NCBI GenBank assembly: GCA_933228675.1
Contig: OW121744.1
Coordinates: 18,247,978-18,311,977, forward strand
DNA: 64,000 nt
Direction: 5' to 3'
Origin: Stomorhina lunata
Taxonomy: Eukaryota > Arthropoda > Insecta > Diptera > Rhiniidae
Positions within the stretch are counted from its first letter, which is position 1; every line of letters starts with the position of its first letter. Below, in pieces: positions 38,538-49,877 of this stretch. The notes beneath the pieces were generated by a model that saw only the letters and a program-made list of their open reading frames with translations, was not told where the DNA came from and did no database searches. Both the position numbers and the translations under genes were made by a program.

Positions 38538-41500
38538 ATATATATAGATATATATAGATATAGATATAGATATAGATATAGATATAGATATAGATATAGA
38601 TATAGATATAGATATAGATATAGATATAGATATAGATATAGATATAGATATAGATATAGATATAGATATAGATATAGATATAGATATAGATATAGATATA
38701 GATATAGATATAGATATAGATATAGATATAGATATAGATATAGATATAGATATAGATATAGATATAGATATAGATATAGATATAGATATAGATATAGATA
38801 TAGATATAGATATAGATATAGATATAGATATAGATATAGATATAGATATAGATATAGATATAGATATAGATATAGATATAGATATAGATATAGATATAGA
38901 TATAGATATAGATATAGATATAGATATAGATATAGATATAGATATAGATATAGATATAGATATAGATATAGATATAGATATAGATATAGATATAGATATA
39001 GATATAGATATAGATATAGATATAGATATAGATATAGATATAGATATAGATATAGATATAGATATAGATATAGATATAGATATAGATATAGATATAGATA
39101 TAGATATAGATATAGATATAGATATAGATATAGATATAGATATAGATATAGATATAGATATAGATATAGATATAGATATAGATATAGATATAGATATAGA
39201 TATAGATATAGATATAGATATAGATATAGATATAGATATAGATATAGATATAGATATAGATATAGATATAGATATAGATATAGATATAGATATAGATATA
39301 GATATAGATATAGATATAGATATAGATATAGATATAGATATAGATATAGATATAGATATAGATATAGATATAGATATAGATATAGATATAGATATAGATA
39401 TAGATATAGATATAGATATAGATATAGATATAGATATAGATATAGATATAGATATAGATATAGATATAGATATAGATATAGATATAGATATAGATATAGA
39501 TATAGATATAGATATAGATATAGATATAGATATAGATATAGATATAGATATAGATATAGATATAGATATAGATATAGATATAGATATAGATATAGATATA
39601 GATATAGATATAGATATAGATATAGATATAGATATAGATATAGATATAGATATAGATATAGATATAGATATAGATATAGATATAGATATAGATATAGATA
39701 TAGATATAGATATAGATATAGATATAGATATAGATATAGATATAGATATAGATATAGATATAGATATAGATATAGATATAGATATAGATATAGATATAGA
39801 TATAGATATAGATATAGATATAGATATAGATATAGATATAGATATAGATATAGATATAGATATAGATATAGATATAGATATAGATATAGATATAGATATA
39901 GATATAGATATAGATATAGATATAGATATAGATATAGATATAGATATAGATATAGATATAGATATAGATATAGATATAGATATAGATATAGATATAGATA
40001 TAGATATAGATATAGATATAGATATAGATATAGATATAGATATAGATATAGATATAGATATAGATATAGATATAGATATAGATATAGATATAGATATAGA
40101 TATAGATATAGATATAGATATAGATATAGATATAGATATAGATATAGATATAGATATAGATATAGATATAGATATAGATATAGATATAGATATAGATATA
40201 GATATAGATATAGATATAGATATAGATATAGATATAGATATAGATATAGATATAGATATAGATATAGATATAGATATAGATATAGATATAGATATAGATA
40301 TAGATATAGATATAGATATAGATATAGATATAGATATAGATATAGATATAGATATAGATATAGATATAGATATAGATATAGATATAGATATAGATATAGA
40401 TATAGATATAGATATAGATATAGATATAGATATAGATATAGATATAGATATAGATATAGATATAGATATAGATATAGATATAGATATAGATATAGATATA
40501 GATATAGATATAGATATAGATATAGATATAGATATAGATATAGATATAGATATAGATATAGATATAGATATAGATATAGATATAGATATAGATATAGATA
40601 TAGATATAGATATAGATATAGATATAGATATAGATATAGATATAGATATAGATATAGATATAGATATAGATATAGATATAGATATAGATATAGATATAGA
40701 TATAGATATAGATATAGATATAGATATAGATATAGATATAGATATAGATATAGATATAGATATAGATATAGATATAGATATAGATATAGATATAGATATA
40801 GATATAGATATAGATATAGATATAGATATAGATATAGATATAGATATAGATATAGATATAGATATAGATATAGATATAGATATAGATATAGATATAGATA
40901 TAGATATAGATATAGATATAGATATAGATATAGATATAGATATAGATATAGATATAGATATAGATATAGATATAGATATAGATATAGATATAGATATAGA
41001 TATAGATATAGATATAGATATAGATATAGATATAGATATAGATATAGATATAGATATAGATATAGATATAGATATAGATATAGATATAGATATAGATATA
41101 GATATAGATATAGATATAGATATAGATATAGATATAGATATAGATATAGATATAGATATAGATATAGATATAGATATAGATATAGATATAGATATAGATA
41201 TAGATATAGATATAGATATAGATATAGATATAGATATAGATATAGATATAGATATAGATATAGATATAGATATAGATATAGATATAGATATAGATATAGA
41301 TATAGATATAGATATAGATATAGATATAGATATAGATATAGATATAGATATAGATATAGATATAGATATAGATATAGATATAGATATAGATATAGATATA
41401 GATATAGATATAGATATAGATATAGATATAGATATAGATATAGATATAGATATAGATATAGATATAGATATAGATATAGATATAGATATAGATATAGATA

Positions 41501-42440
41501 TAGATATAGATATAGATATAGATATAGATATAGATATAGATATAGATATAGATATAGATATAGATATAGATATAGATATAGATATAGATATAGATATAGA
41601 TATAGATATAGATATAGATATAGATATAGATATAGATATAGATATAGATATAGATATAGATATAGATATAGATATAGATATAGATATAGATATAGATATA
41701 GATATAGATATAGATATAGATATAGATATAGATATAGATATAGATATAGATATAGATATAGATATAGATATAGATATAGATATAGATATAGATATAGATA
41801 TAGATATAGATATAGATATAGATATAGATATAGATATAGATATAGATATAGATATAGATATAGATATAGATATAGATATAGATATAGATATAGATATAGA
41901 TATAGATATAGATATAGATATAGATATAGATATAGATATAGATATAGATATAGATATAGATATAGATATAGATATAGATATAGATATAGATATAGATATA
42001 GATATAGATATAGATATAGATATAGATATAGATATAGATATAGATATAGATATAGATATAGATATAGATATAGATATAGATATAGATATAGATATAGATA
42101 TAGATATAGATATAGATATAGATATAGATATAGATATAGATATAGATATAGATATAGATATAGATATAGATATAGATATAGATATAGATATAGATATAGA
42201 TATAGATATAGATATAGATATAGATATAGATATAGATATAGATATAGATATAGATATAGATATAGATATAGATATAGATATAGATATAGATATAGATATA
42301 GATATAGATATAGATATAGATATAGATATAGATATAGATATAGATATAGATATAGATATAGATATAGATATATATATAGATATAGATATAGATATACATA
42401 TGGATATAGATATAGATATAGATATATATATATATATATA
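38538..42440. repeat. (GATATA)n hexanucleotide array, about 3.9 kb
   Basis: Roughly 640 GATATA units appear perfect from about 38560 to about 42365. The edges are (TA)n-rich, with variant units near 38540-38560 and 42366-42440 (including TACATATGGATATAG). Both 1.3-kb minus-strand frames (Ile-Tyr and Ile-Ser dipeptide strings) are artefacts of a period divisible by three without stops. The array sits between the 5' end and the body of the Helitron-like element. Confidence 0.98.
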
Positions 42441-42483
42441 TATATACATACAGTTATTGATCGTTTAAGAATATAAGATAAGA

Positions 42484-42619
42484 TACCACACGGGTGTATA
42501 CAACAAAAATAGTTTTGGTACCCTGAATTTATTTATTAGATCATAGCTAATTCTAATTCTCATTAGATCATAGCTAATTTGGAAAATACTTAAATTTTTA
42601 CTTAACTAAGTAGACATTT
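42484..42619. other. Short spacer
   Basis: Contains a near-duplicate word, TTAGATCATAGCTAATT, twice (about 42536 and 42563), and TAGTTTTGGTACC, which resembles the Helitron-like body. It is probably old element sequence. Confidence 0.35.
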
Positions 42620-42785
42620 TCATTTTTGTAGCGCATCATATAATCGGGTTTGGGCTACTTTCTTTAAATTTTATTTTTATTTATTTGCATTATAAAGTTA
42701 ATTCATATCTAATGGGAATCGAACCCAGAACCCTCGTTCAAGAGGTCAAGAACATATAACACTAGAGAACAAGGGCTCTTTTAAG
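42620..42785 (-). mobile_element. tRNA-derived SINE or tRNA-like fragment (1)
   Basis: The minus strand contains an exact pol III B-box-like word, GGGTTCGATTCCC (42714-42726). It is preceded by a loop region CCTCTTGAACGAGG resembling an anticodon arm, and by an imperfect A-box-like TAGTGTTATATG (about 42753-42764). The downstream AT-rich stretch would be the SINE body. The acceptor arms do not pair as in a functional tRNA, so I call it SINE-like and not a tRNA gene. Confidence 0.45.
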
Positions 42786-42849
42786 CGAACACCTTTTATA
42801 ACCGGACCAAAATGCCGCGACGATCAGTGTCCAATTATGAGAGTTTCAC

Positions 42850-43420
42850 TGCACATTAGGTGGGCCATTTAAAAGTTAAAATTAAAAAAGCTATAAAACA
42901 AAAACGGTTTGAAATATTGTAAAATTTATTTTTTATTTACTATGACTCGATTGGATCAACTTTCTAGCATTTCCTTAAGTGAAAAGGGTCGAATATCGAC
43001 AATTTCATCACGACTGTTAGTATTAAAATGTTCAATTGTTTTTGGTATATCGGCATGATACTTGTTTTTAAAGCCGCCCTACAGAAAGTAGTCAAACAGT
43101 GTTAAATCGCAGCTTCTTGGAGCCCCATTGACATCATCATATTGTCTAATTAAACGTTGACGCAAAAAATCGATTGCGGCATGTGTTGTGTGACAAGTTT
43201 CACCATCCAATTGAAACCAAATATCGTTCACATAAATGGAGCACAAAATAAAGGTTCTCATAGTGCGATGGGTGCTTGCATTTTACGTAATGATTGCTCC
43301 ATCCTCATTTTCAATGAAATATGGACCAATTATGCCTCCGCTTCAAAAACACTCACCCAACAGTCACTTGTAATGGATGCATTGGCTAATATGGACAATT
43401 TTGCTTATTAATGTTATAAT
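42850..43420 (-). pseudogene. Second mariner transposase fragment (rosa-like), decayed
   Basis: The minus strand reads GGIIGPYFIENEDGAIIT, a stop, then NDIWFQLDGETCHTTHAAID (second catalytic Asp at about 43205-43207) and NGAPRSCDLTLFDYFL. A stop replaces the expected Trp, and GFKNKYHADIPKTIEHFN follows. These are the blocks of the same transposase family as 36284, but this copy kept the second Asp. A few residues are missing between the Asp positions. The first catalytic block is absent, and several stops break the frame. The left end, TTAGGTGGGCCATTT (about 42857), looks like an element terminus. No activity is possible. Confidence 0.82.
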
Positions 43421-43738
43421 ATTCTGCTTGGGTTTGAGCCCCAGCCACGTAAGCATCTTTTTCGTTAATTGTTAATTTATATTAAGAACTATTAATTACA
43501 CGCCGTCGATGTAAAATACAATTTCCGAGCAAAATTCTTTGTTTTTCAAACCTAAATCGATTAATTTTGTTTAGGAAAGATAATATCAAAAGCCTATATT
43601 CAATACTGAATATGAACCAAATATAATATTTTTAAGGAGAGACAAAAAACTGTTTCAGATCCAAAATATTTACATAGAAGTCAATATTTCTTCTACAATA
43701 TATTCAAAAAAGTTCTGAAATATATTTTTTCTCTCTGA
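43421..43738. other. Non-coding spacer
   Basis: AT-rich, no gene. It separates the mariner fragment from a mini-me-like element. Confidence 0.45.
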
Positions 43739-44547
43739 TTATACTATTCACCACCATAGATCGTGCTGATGTTTGTAACGCATAGGTTTGTGCTGATATT
43801 TGTAGCGCATAGAAATATTGGTTTGAGACCCACCTTTTAGTATACCAATCGACTTAGAATCACTCCCTGAGTTGTTTTGTCTGACTGGCTGGCCGGCCGG
43901 TTATCCATGTGAGCTTGTTATCATTGTACTACAGGTCGTAACTTCAAAGATAATTTGATGAAATTTGGCACAGGCTTATATTTTGGAAGATCCCTATACT
44001 TTTTGCGAAAATCGGGTTACTATTTCGTGTAACTCCCATAGGGATGCCTTCCCGGAATAGAGTTTTTGGTGATTTACAGCCACAAATTTAGTTGTATTTT
44101 AATAATATTCAGCAAAAATATTGCTTATGATAACCTTAATCAGTGTACCTAATTTTGTAGGAATCGGCCCATATTTGACCATACCTTCCATACAAGACAC
44201 ATTTTCAAAAGACGTTTCTAGACACATAAAAGCACAAAAACGTTTATAACTCTAAATATAAACGTATTCGATTACTAAAACTTTGCACAGATAAATATTT
44301 TGTAAATATAAACCAATAACTAAAATTTGGTAACAATCGGTCCACAATTGACCCTAGCTTCCATATCAGGCCCTTAACCGGAAATGACATAAATCTCGAA
44401 ATTTTGAAAAAAAAAACACATAGTATATGTATGTATGTCTCTAAGACTTAAGGAAAACTTAATTAATTGTTGGTGGATATTTGGTCTTAGTAGTGAAGAT
44501 TATGATATAGTCGGGCTTGACCGAGTATAGTTTTTTTTAATTGTTTT
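43739..44547 (+). mobile_element. Mini-me-like element, subfamily 2 (copy D)
   Basis: It has the same order of blocks as 13627: CTATTCACCACCATAG head, a repeated GTGCTGATGTTTGTAACGCA block (present twice, about 43768 and 43792), AGACCCACCTTTTAGTATAC, ATCGACTTAGAATCAC, and a shortened, diverged GTCY position (GTCTGACTGGCTGGCCGGCC). Body modules follow, then the tail GGGCTTGACCGAGTATAG. There is no microsatellite expansion in this copy. Non-coding. Confidence 0.78.
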
Positions 44548-44628
44548 CATTAAAAAAGATTGACATATATAAGTATGACAATTCAATTTTAACCGATATT
44601 TTAAATTTAAACTGATAGATAGGTTAAG

Positions 44629-45267
44629 TTAGGCAGACAGCCGATGATAGGGCAGCGTCTCACTTGGTTCCCTTGTGGTACCTGCAAGAGATAGACTAAA
44701 AAAAGAAAAAACACAGTAGTTAATTCCAGACATCGAGGCAAATTCAAGCCAGTCTTTAGCCCTGATAATTGAATTTATTTTACGAATATCTATGCTCGCT
44801 AGATCAGATGAATCATACAGAAAAAGCGCGCCCAGATTAAAAGCCCTCAAATTTGTGAGGGCGGGGCAGTGCCAGAGAAGATGAGCTAAGGTTGAGATTA
44901 AATTCCGGAGTCGATGGCGAGGTATGAAAACGAAGCCTTTTGAGCGTTTGTTGTTATAAGTGGGCCATGTTTGCCCGGAGATAGAACAAGAAATTTTAGT
45001 AGACCCAGTGTTCTGGGCTGACCCATAAAGATATTAACTAATTACTGATTTACAATCGGATAGCGGTAAGCCTGTAAATTTGTCGACATTTTCCTGACAA
45101 GGGCGAGCACCGGATTTAGCGAATTTGCTCGCAGTGGAGTAACCAGGTATGTTGTTATGCCTGGGTACCCAGAAAAATTCAATGTTACAATATCTCGCCA
45201 TTTCATAAAGAGAAGTTCGGCATTCGCGAGAATACCGATAGATGGCCCACCCGAAATATATCTCCAT
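44629..45267 (-). pseudogene. 3' end of a jockey-like non-LTR retrotransposon (RNase H and C-terminus)
   Basis: A single minus-strand frame runs from 45267 to 44629, broken only by one TAA at 45034-45036. It starts in an RNase H-like domain: YCNIEFFWVPRHNNIPG (the family usually has WVPGH.. here, so Gly is Arg) and TASKFAKSGARP (usually Ala-Asp-x-Leu-Ala). It continues with KFTGLPLSDCKS, TWPTYNNKRSKGF, LRNLISTLAHLLWHCPALTN and the typical tail DSSDLASIDIRKINSIIRA and DWLEFAS. The reverse transcriptase and ORF1 are missing, as in 5'-truncated LINE copies. A 17-bp direct duplication (ATCTCCATAAAAAGTTA) lies at about 45261-45294, at the broken 5' side. Confidence 0.85.
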
Positions 45268-45294
45268 AAAAAGTTAATCTCCATAAAAAGTTAG

Positions 45295-45770
45295 CATAAT
45301 GACAAATTTTGTCAAACATTTGAACAATAAACAATTTAATTTAGTTACAAATTAAAATCATTTAACTCCAGTACTGCAGGGTATCATATGATCAGGCTTG
45401 ACTGTACTTTACTTTCCTATTACTTTCTACTTCCTATTACAATATAGCCTAAAATATTCAAATTTTTCCTGGAATTGCCTATCAATGTCTAAGAGCTATA
45501 ATGTTTTTTTTTTTTATTTAAAATGACGCTAATTTAACCTTGTAAACCTTTTAACTAAATTTCAAATTAACTTTTACTCTGATAAACAAGTATTGTATTA
45601 ATCACAGTGGGGTAACACGAACAAACTTAAGCTATGAAAAATATTTCCATTGATAAATAAATGTAATAAACTAGGATTAATAAAAAAAGCAACCCCAAAG
45701 AAATTTCGGAGAATAAAACCAAGTATACCATTTTGATAGTCTTGGACCAAATTTTTATCAAATGAGATGA
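45295..45770. other. AT-rich spacer
   Basis: No gene. A weak mini-me-like tail echo (CAGGGTATCATATGATC, then GGCTTGACTGTAC) lies at about 45377-45410. Confidence 0.4.
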
Positions 45771-46345
45771 TTTTTATTTTTTATAAAAAATAACTAAAAG
45801 TTATTTTTTGACTTTTATTTTTTCGACCACAAACAACAGTTATTTTTGACTTTTATTTTTTTGAGCAGAAATAAAAGTTATTTTGTGACTTTCATTTTTT
45901 CGAGCAAAAATAAAAGTTATTTTTGTGTTTTCAATTGAATTATAATTTGAGTATATGCAAATTATTTTCACTGAAAAATTATTCTTGTTTGAAAAAAAAA
46001 AATAAATATAATCAATTTATTTAATATAAACAAACATAACTTTTATTTCTGCTACAAAAAATAAAACTCAAAAATAACTTTTATTTCTGCTCGAAAAAAC
46101 AAAAGTCAAAAATAACTGTGTATTTTTGCTCAAAAAAAAATAAAAGTCAAAAAATAAATTGTATTTCTGCTCGAAAAAATAAAAGTAAAAAAAAAAATGT
46201 TACATTTGCTCAAAAAAATAAAAATCAAAAAATAACTTATTTTTGCTTGGAAAAATACAAGTAAAAAAAACTGTTATTTTTTATCGAAAAAATAAAAGTA
46301 AAAAATAACTTTTATTTTCTGACTCTAACGATAAAAGTTATAACA
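45771..46345. repeat. Inverted pair of 38-bp tandem arrays
   Basis: The left arm (about 45771-45935) has roughly four units of TTTTTGACTTTTATTTTTTC followed by GAGCAGAAATAAAAGTTA. The right arm (about 46035-46345) has about seven units of the reverse complement (TAACTTTTATTTCTGCTC, then GAAAAAATAAAAGTCAAAA). About 100 bp of AT-rich, non-repeat DNA forms the loop. A transcript across it would fold into a long hairpin. Confidence 0.87.
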
Positions 46346-46380
46346 GTTAGGGTACCTGGGATTAAGTGCAAACAAATATT

Positions 46381-48085
46381 TTTATACCCTTTACCATAGA
46401 TGGAAAGTTTGTGCTGATGTATGTAACGCATAGAAATATTTGTCTTAGATCCACCTTTTAGTATACCAATAGGTTCAGAATCACTTTCTGAGTCGGTTTA
46501 GCGATGTCAGTCCGTCCGTCCGTCCGACTAGCTGGACCCCCATGTAAAAAATGTAATCAAAGTAGAGGTCGCAATTTTAAACATAATTTGATAAAATTTG
46601 GCACATTTAATTTCTTTGATATTTTGAATTCAAAATCGGTTCATTATTTATGGTACCACCCATAGGTCCCACTTCCCGAAATTGATATTTTGGCCACATA
46701 TATTAATATTAATATATATATAATACCAATAGGCTTAGAATCACTTTCTGAGTCGATTTATCGTTGTCCGTCCATCCGTCCGTCTGGCTGGACCCCCATG
46801 TAAACCTTGTAATCAAACTACAGGTCGCAGTTCTAAAGATAATTTAATAAAATTTGGCACAGATCATTTTTTTGATAATGGGACCATGGCTATTGAAATT
46901 CATCAAAATCGGTATATTATTTATGGTACCTCCCATAGGTCACATTTCCCGGAATTGATTTATTGGCCACAAATATCAATATTTTTTCATGAAATTGAAA
47001 ACAAATACTACTTATGTAAACCAAAATCACTGTACCAAATTTCGTTAAAATCAGTCCTCATTTGACCATAGCTCCCATACAAAACTCTTCTGTCAAAACG
47101 AGACAAATGAAGACAAAAATCACTAAAACGCTCGTAAATCTGAAGATAATAAGAATTTGGAGTTTATTTTTTACGTACATTTTTTTTTGTAAAAACTGTA
47201 ATCAATTTGTCAAATTTTGAGATAATCAGTCCACATTTGACCCTAGCTCTCATATATGTAGGTCCAAATGACGGAAACAGCTTAAATATATAATTTTTGA
47301 GAAAATGTTTGTATGATGGCGAAATTTAGCAAATATCTTATCTTATATCTATAAACGAGCAATAATTGTATGTATACAGATGTTTGGTACTTTTTTGAAA
47401 TTATGATCGATAGGAGAAAATAGTTTTTTTGGTACTTTTTTAACTCACTCTTATCTTTTGAATCGAAAAATATAGAAAGGAACTTTGTACTGCAATCAAT
47501 AGATGTGAAAAAAATATTGAAAACATATTTGGTACTTTTTTGATTTTCATGGGCAAAATAGGTTAAAAAGGGATAATTATAATGATAACATCTCACAAAG
47601 TAATTTGAATAAAAAGAAAATGTTTTTATAAAATGTGCCGAGTTCAATTAAAAAGAAAAAAGTAGCAAATATGTATATGGAACTCTTTTGAAGTTAGGGG
47701 ACAAAAAGGGGGAAAACTTTAAAGAAATAGGTATGGAAACAAAATTTAAATTGCGTTTTGATCAGCTGAAAAATTAAATGACGAATTATTGGTACTTTTT
47801 GGGAAAAAGGCCGAGCAGAATTAATAACGTGTAAAAAATATTTTGGTACTTTTTTTACCTTTGAACAAATTAACTTAGAAACAAAATGTGTATCACAAGT
47901 ATATACTTTATAAAGTAAAATATATGAAAATTTTAAAAATTGCCCCGAATTCCTTATCATAAAACTACGAGCGAGGCTCGTTCAACCACGTACTTTGTCT
48001 TTATTCAAGAAAAAGAATATCTTTGACCTTAGTGGTGAAGGGTATCGTATTTTCGGGCTTGATCGACTAAAGCACTTTCTTACTT
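46381..48085 (+). mobile_element. Mini-me-like element, subfamily 2, duplicated and interrupted (copy E)
   Basis: The head TACCCTTTACCATAGATGG and a first core with GTCCGTCC (about 46510) are followed by a partial repeat of the core. This partial repeat, near 46722, has AATACCAATAGGCTTAGAAT and a second GTCCGTCC tract. The body then continues (TTTGACCATAGCTCCC, TTTGACCCTAGCTCTC) to 47335. A 658-bp Helitron-like insertion interrupts it at 47336-47993. The tail resumes (TTTGTCTTTATTC, GTGGTGAAGGGTATCG, GGGCTTGATCGAC, CACTTTCTTACTTAC). Non-coding. Confidence 0.8.
47336..47993 (+). mobile_element. Helitron-like element, 658-bp copy 2 with intact boundaries
   Basis: It starts TCTTATCTTATATC and ends with the perfect hairpin ACGAGC-GAG-GCTCGT (47967-47981) plus 12 nt, TCAACCACGTAC. 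It interrupts copy E between A (47335) and T (47994). The neighbouring copies G and H preserve the uninterrupted target (GCAAATATTTGTC), so the insertion made no duplication and no deletion. Insertion between A and T with a 5' TC is the Helitron pattern; a one-base shift would instead give a T|T target as in Helentrons. The body has repeated TTTGGTACTTTTTT words and no protein gene. Confidence 0.75.
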
Positions 48086-48095
48086 ACTTCAATTT

Positions 48096-48969
48096 AACAA
48101 GTAAGAAAGTGCTATAGTCGGTCAAGCCCGACCATACGATACCCTTCACCACTAAGGTCAGAGGTGTTCTTTTTCCTGTATAAAGACAAATATTTGCTAA
48201 ATTTTGTCATTATACAAACATATTCTCAAAATGTATACATTTAAGCTGTTTCCGCCATTTGGACTTATATGAGAGCTAGGGTCAAATGTGGACCGATTAT
48301 TATGAAATTTTTCAAACTGATTATAGTTGCTACAAAAATTATGTTTGTAAAAAATAAACTTAAAATTGTCATTATCTTCGGATTTACGAGCGTTTTAGTG
48401 AGTTTAGAGTTTGTATGGGAGCTATGGTCAAATGTGGACCGATTTCAACGAAATTTGGTTCAGTGATTTAAGTTTACATAAGCAGTATTTGTTTTAAATT
48501 TCATGAAAAAATATTGATTTTTGTGGCCAATATATCAATTCTGGGAAATGTGACCTATGGGAGGTACCATAAATAATGGACCGATTTTGACGAATTTCAA
48601 TAGCCATGGTCCCATTATCAAAAAAATGATCTGTGCCAAATTTCATTAAATTATCTTTAGAACTGCGACCTGTAGTTTGATTACAAGGTTTACAAGGGGG
48701 TCCAGCCAGCCAGGCAGCCAGACGGACGGACGGACATCGCTAAATCGACTCAGAAAGTGATTCTAAGCCTATTGGTATACTAAAAGGTGGGTCTAAGACA
48801 AATATTTATATGTGTTACAAACATCAGCACAAACTTATAATACCCTTTCCACCTTTGGTGGTGAAGGGTATAATGACGAGTTATTGACGAGTTATTGGTA
48901 TTTTGTCGTATTTTCGGGTTTGATCGACTAAAGCACTTTCTTACTTACTTTTATTTAAAAATTATTAAA
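48096..48969 (-). mobile_element. Mini-me-like element, reverse orientation (copy G) plus inverted tail
   Basis: It opens with the tail complement (AACAAGTAAGAAAGTGC, GGTCAAGCCCGACC), runs through the body in reverse, reaches the GTCY position (GACGGACGGACGGAC at about 48721) and ends with GGTGGTGAAGGGTATAAT near 48872. A short forward tail piece (TCGTATTTTCGGGTTTGATC and GCACTTTCTTACTTAC, about 48905-48950) follows, so the 874-bp unit ends in inverted copies of the tail. The forward tail of copy E and the start of copy G together form a palindrome of about 110 bp (48035-48150). Confidence 0.78.
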
Positions 48970-49877
48970 AACAAGTAAGAAAGTGCTATAGTCGGTCAAG
49001 CCCGACCATACGATACCCTTCACCATTAAGGTCAAAGGTGTTATTTTTCCTGTATATAGACAAATATTTGCTAAATTTTGCCATCATACAAACATTTTTC
49101 AAAACTTATATATTAAAGCTGTTTCCGTCATTTGGACTTATATGAGAGATAGGGTCAAATGTGGACCGATTATCTCGAAATTTGGCAAATTGAGTACAGT
49201 TATTACAAAAATTATGTATGCAAAAAATAAACTTGAAATTCTCATTTTCTTTAGATTTACAAGCGTTTTAGTAATTTTTGTTTCATTTAGTGCATTTTTA
49301 AAAGAAGAATTTGTATGGGAGCTATGGTCAAATGTGGACCGATTTGTACGAAATTCGGTACAGTGATTTTAGTTTACATAAGCAGTATTTGTTTTAAATT
49401 TCATGAAAAAATATTGATATTTGTGGCCAATATATCAATTCCGGGAAGTGGGACCTATGGGAGGTACCATAAAAAATGGACCGATTTTGACGAATTTCAA
49501 TAGCCATGGTCCCATTATCTAAAAAAATGATCTGTGCCAAATTTCATTAAATTATCTTTAGAACTGCGACCTGTAGTTTGATTACAAGGTTTACATGGGG
49601 GTCCAGCCAGCCAGCCAGACGGACGGACGGACGGACATCGCTAAATCGACTCAGAAAGTGATTCTAAGCCTATTGGTATACTAAAAGACTTCTAAGACAT
49701 ATATTTCTATGCGTTACATACATCAGCACAAACTTATAGTACCCTTTCCACCTATGGTGGTGAAGGGTATAGTTATTGGTACTTTGTACTTTGACGAGTT
49801 ATTGGTATTTTGTCGTATTTTCGGGCTTGATCGACTAAAGCACTTTCTTACTTACTTTAATTTAAAAATTATTAAAA
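48970..49877 (-). mobile_element. Mini-me-like element, tandem repeat of the previous unit (copy H)
   Basis: It begins with the same AACAAGTAAGAAAGTGC 874 bp after copy G and repeats the whole arrangement, including the forward tail piece (about 49805-49855) and the AATTTAAAAATTATTAAA end. The two units differ by substitutions and small indels. This is a tandem duplication of an element already bounded by inverted tails. Confidence 0.78.

Larger units (their letters stand above)
37772..42483 (-). mobile_element. Helitron-like non-autonomous element with a microsatellite core (copy 1)
   Basis: The minus strand reads 5' TCTTATCTTATAT (ending at 42483), GTATGTATATA, a 3.9-kb (GATATA)n tract, a body with AAAAGTACCAAA-type words, and a 3' hairpin CCGAG-CAAGG-CTCGG (37784-37798). 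The hairpin is followed by exactly 12 nt ending GGTAC (37772). The same 5' start, body and hairpin-plus-12-nt end occur in the 658-bp copy at 47336. A 5' TC, a 3' subterminal hairpin and no terminal inverted repeats suit Helitron-type elements. The 3' end is GTAC rather than CTRR, so the subgroup is uncertain. No Rep/helicase gene is present. Confidence 0.68.

Noticed and set aside
38515..42449. Two 1.3-kb minus-strand open frames of Ile-Tyr and Ile-Ser dipeptides
   Set aside because: They are direct readings of the (GATATA)n array; a six-base period without stops is always open. No gene features.
45140..45155. CAG|GTATGT resembling another recursive splice site
   Set aside because: It lies in the antisense of the retrotransposon RNase H frame and has no upstream pyrimidine tract.
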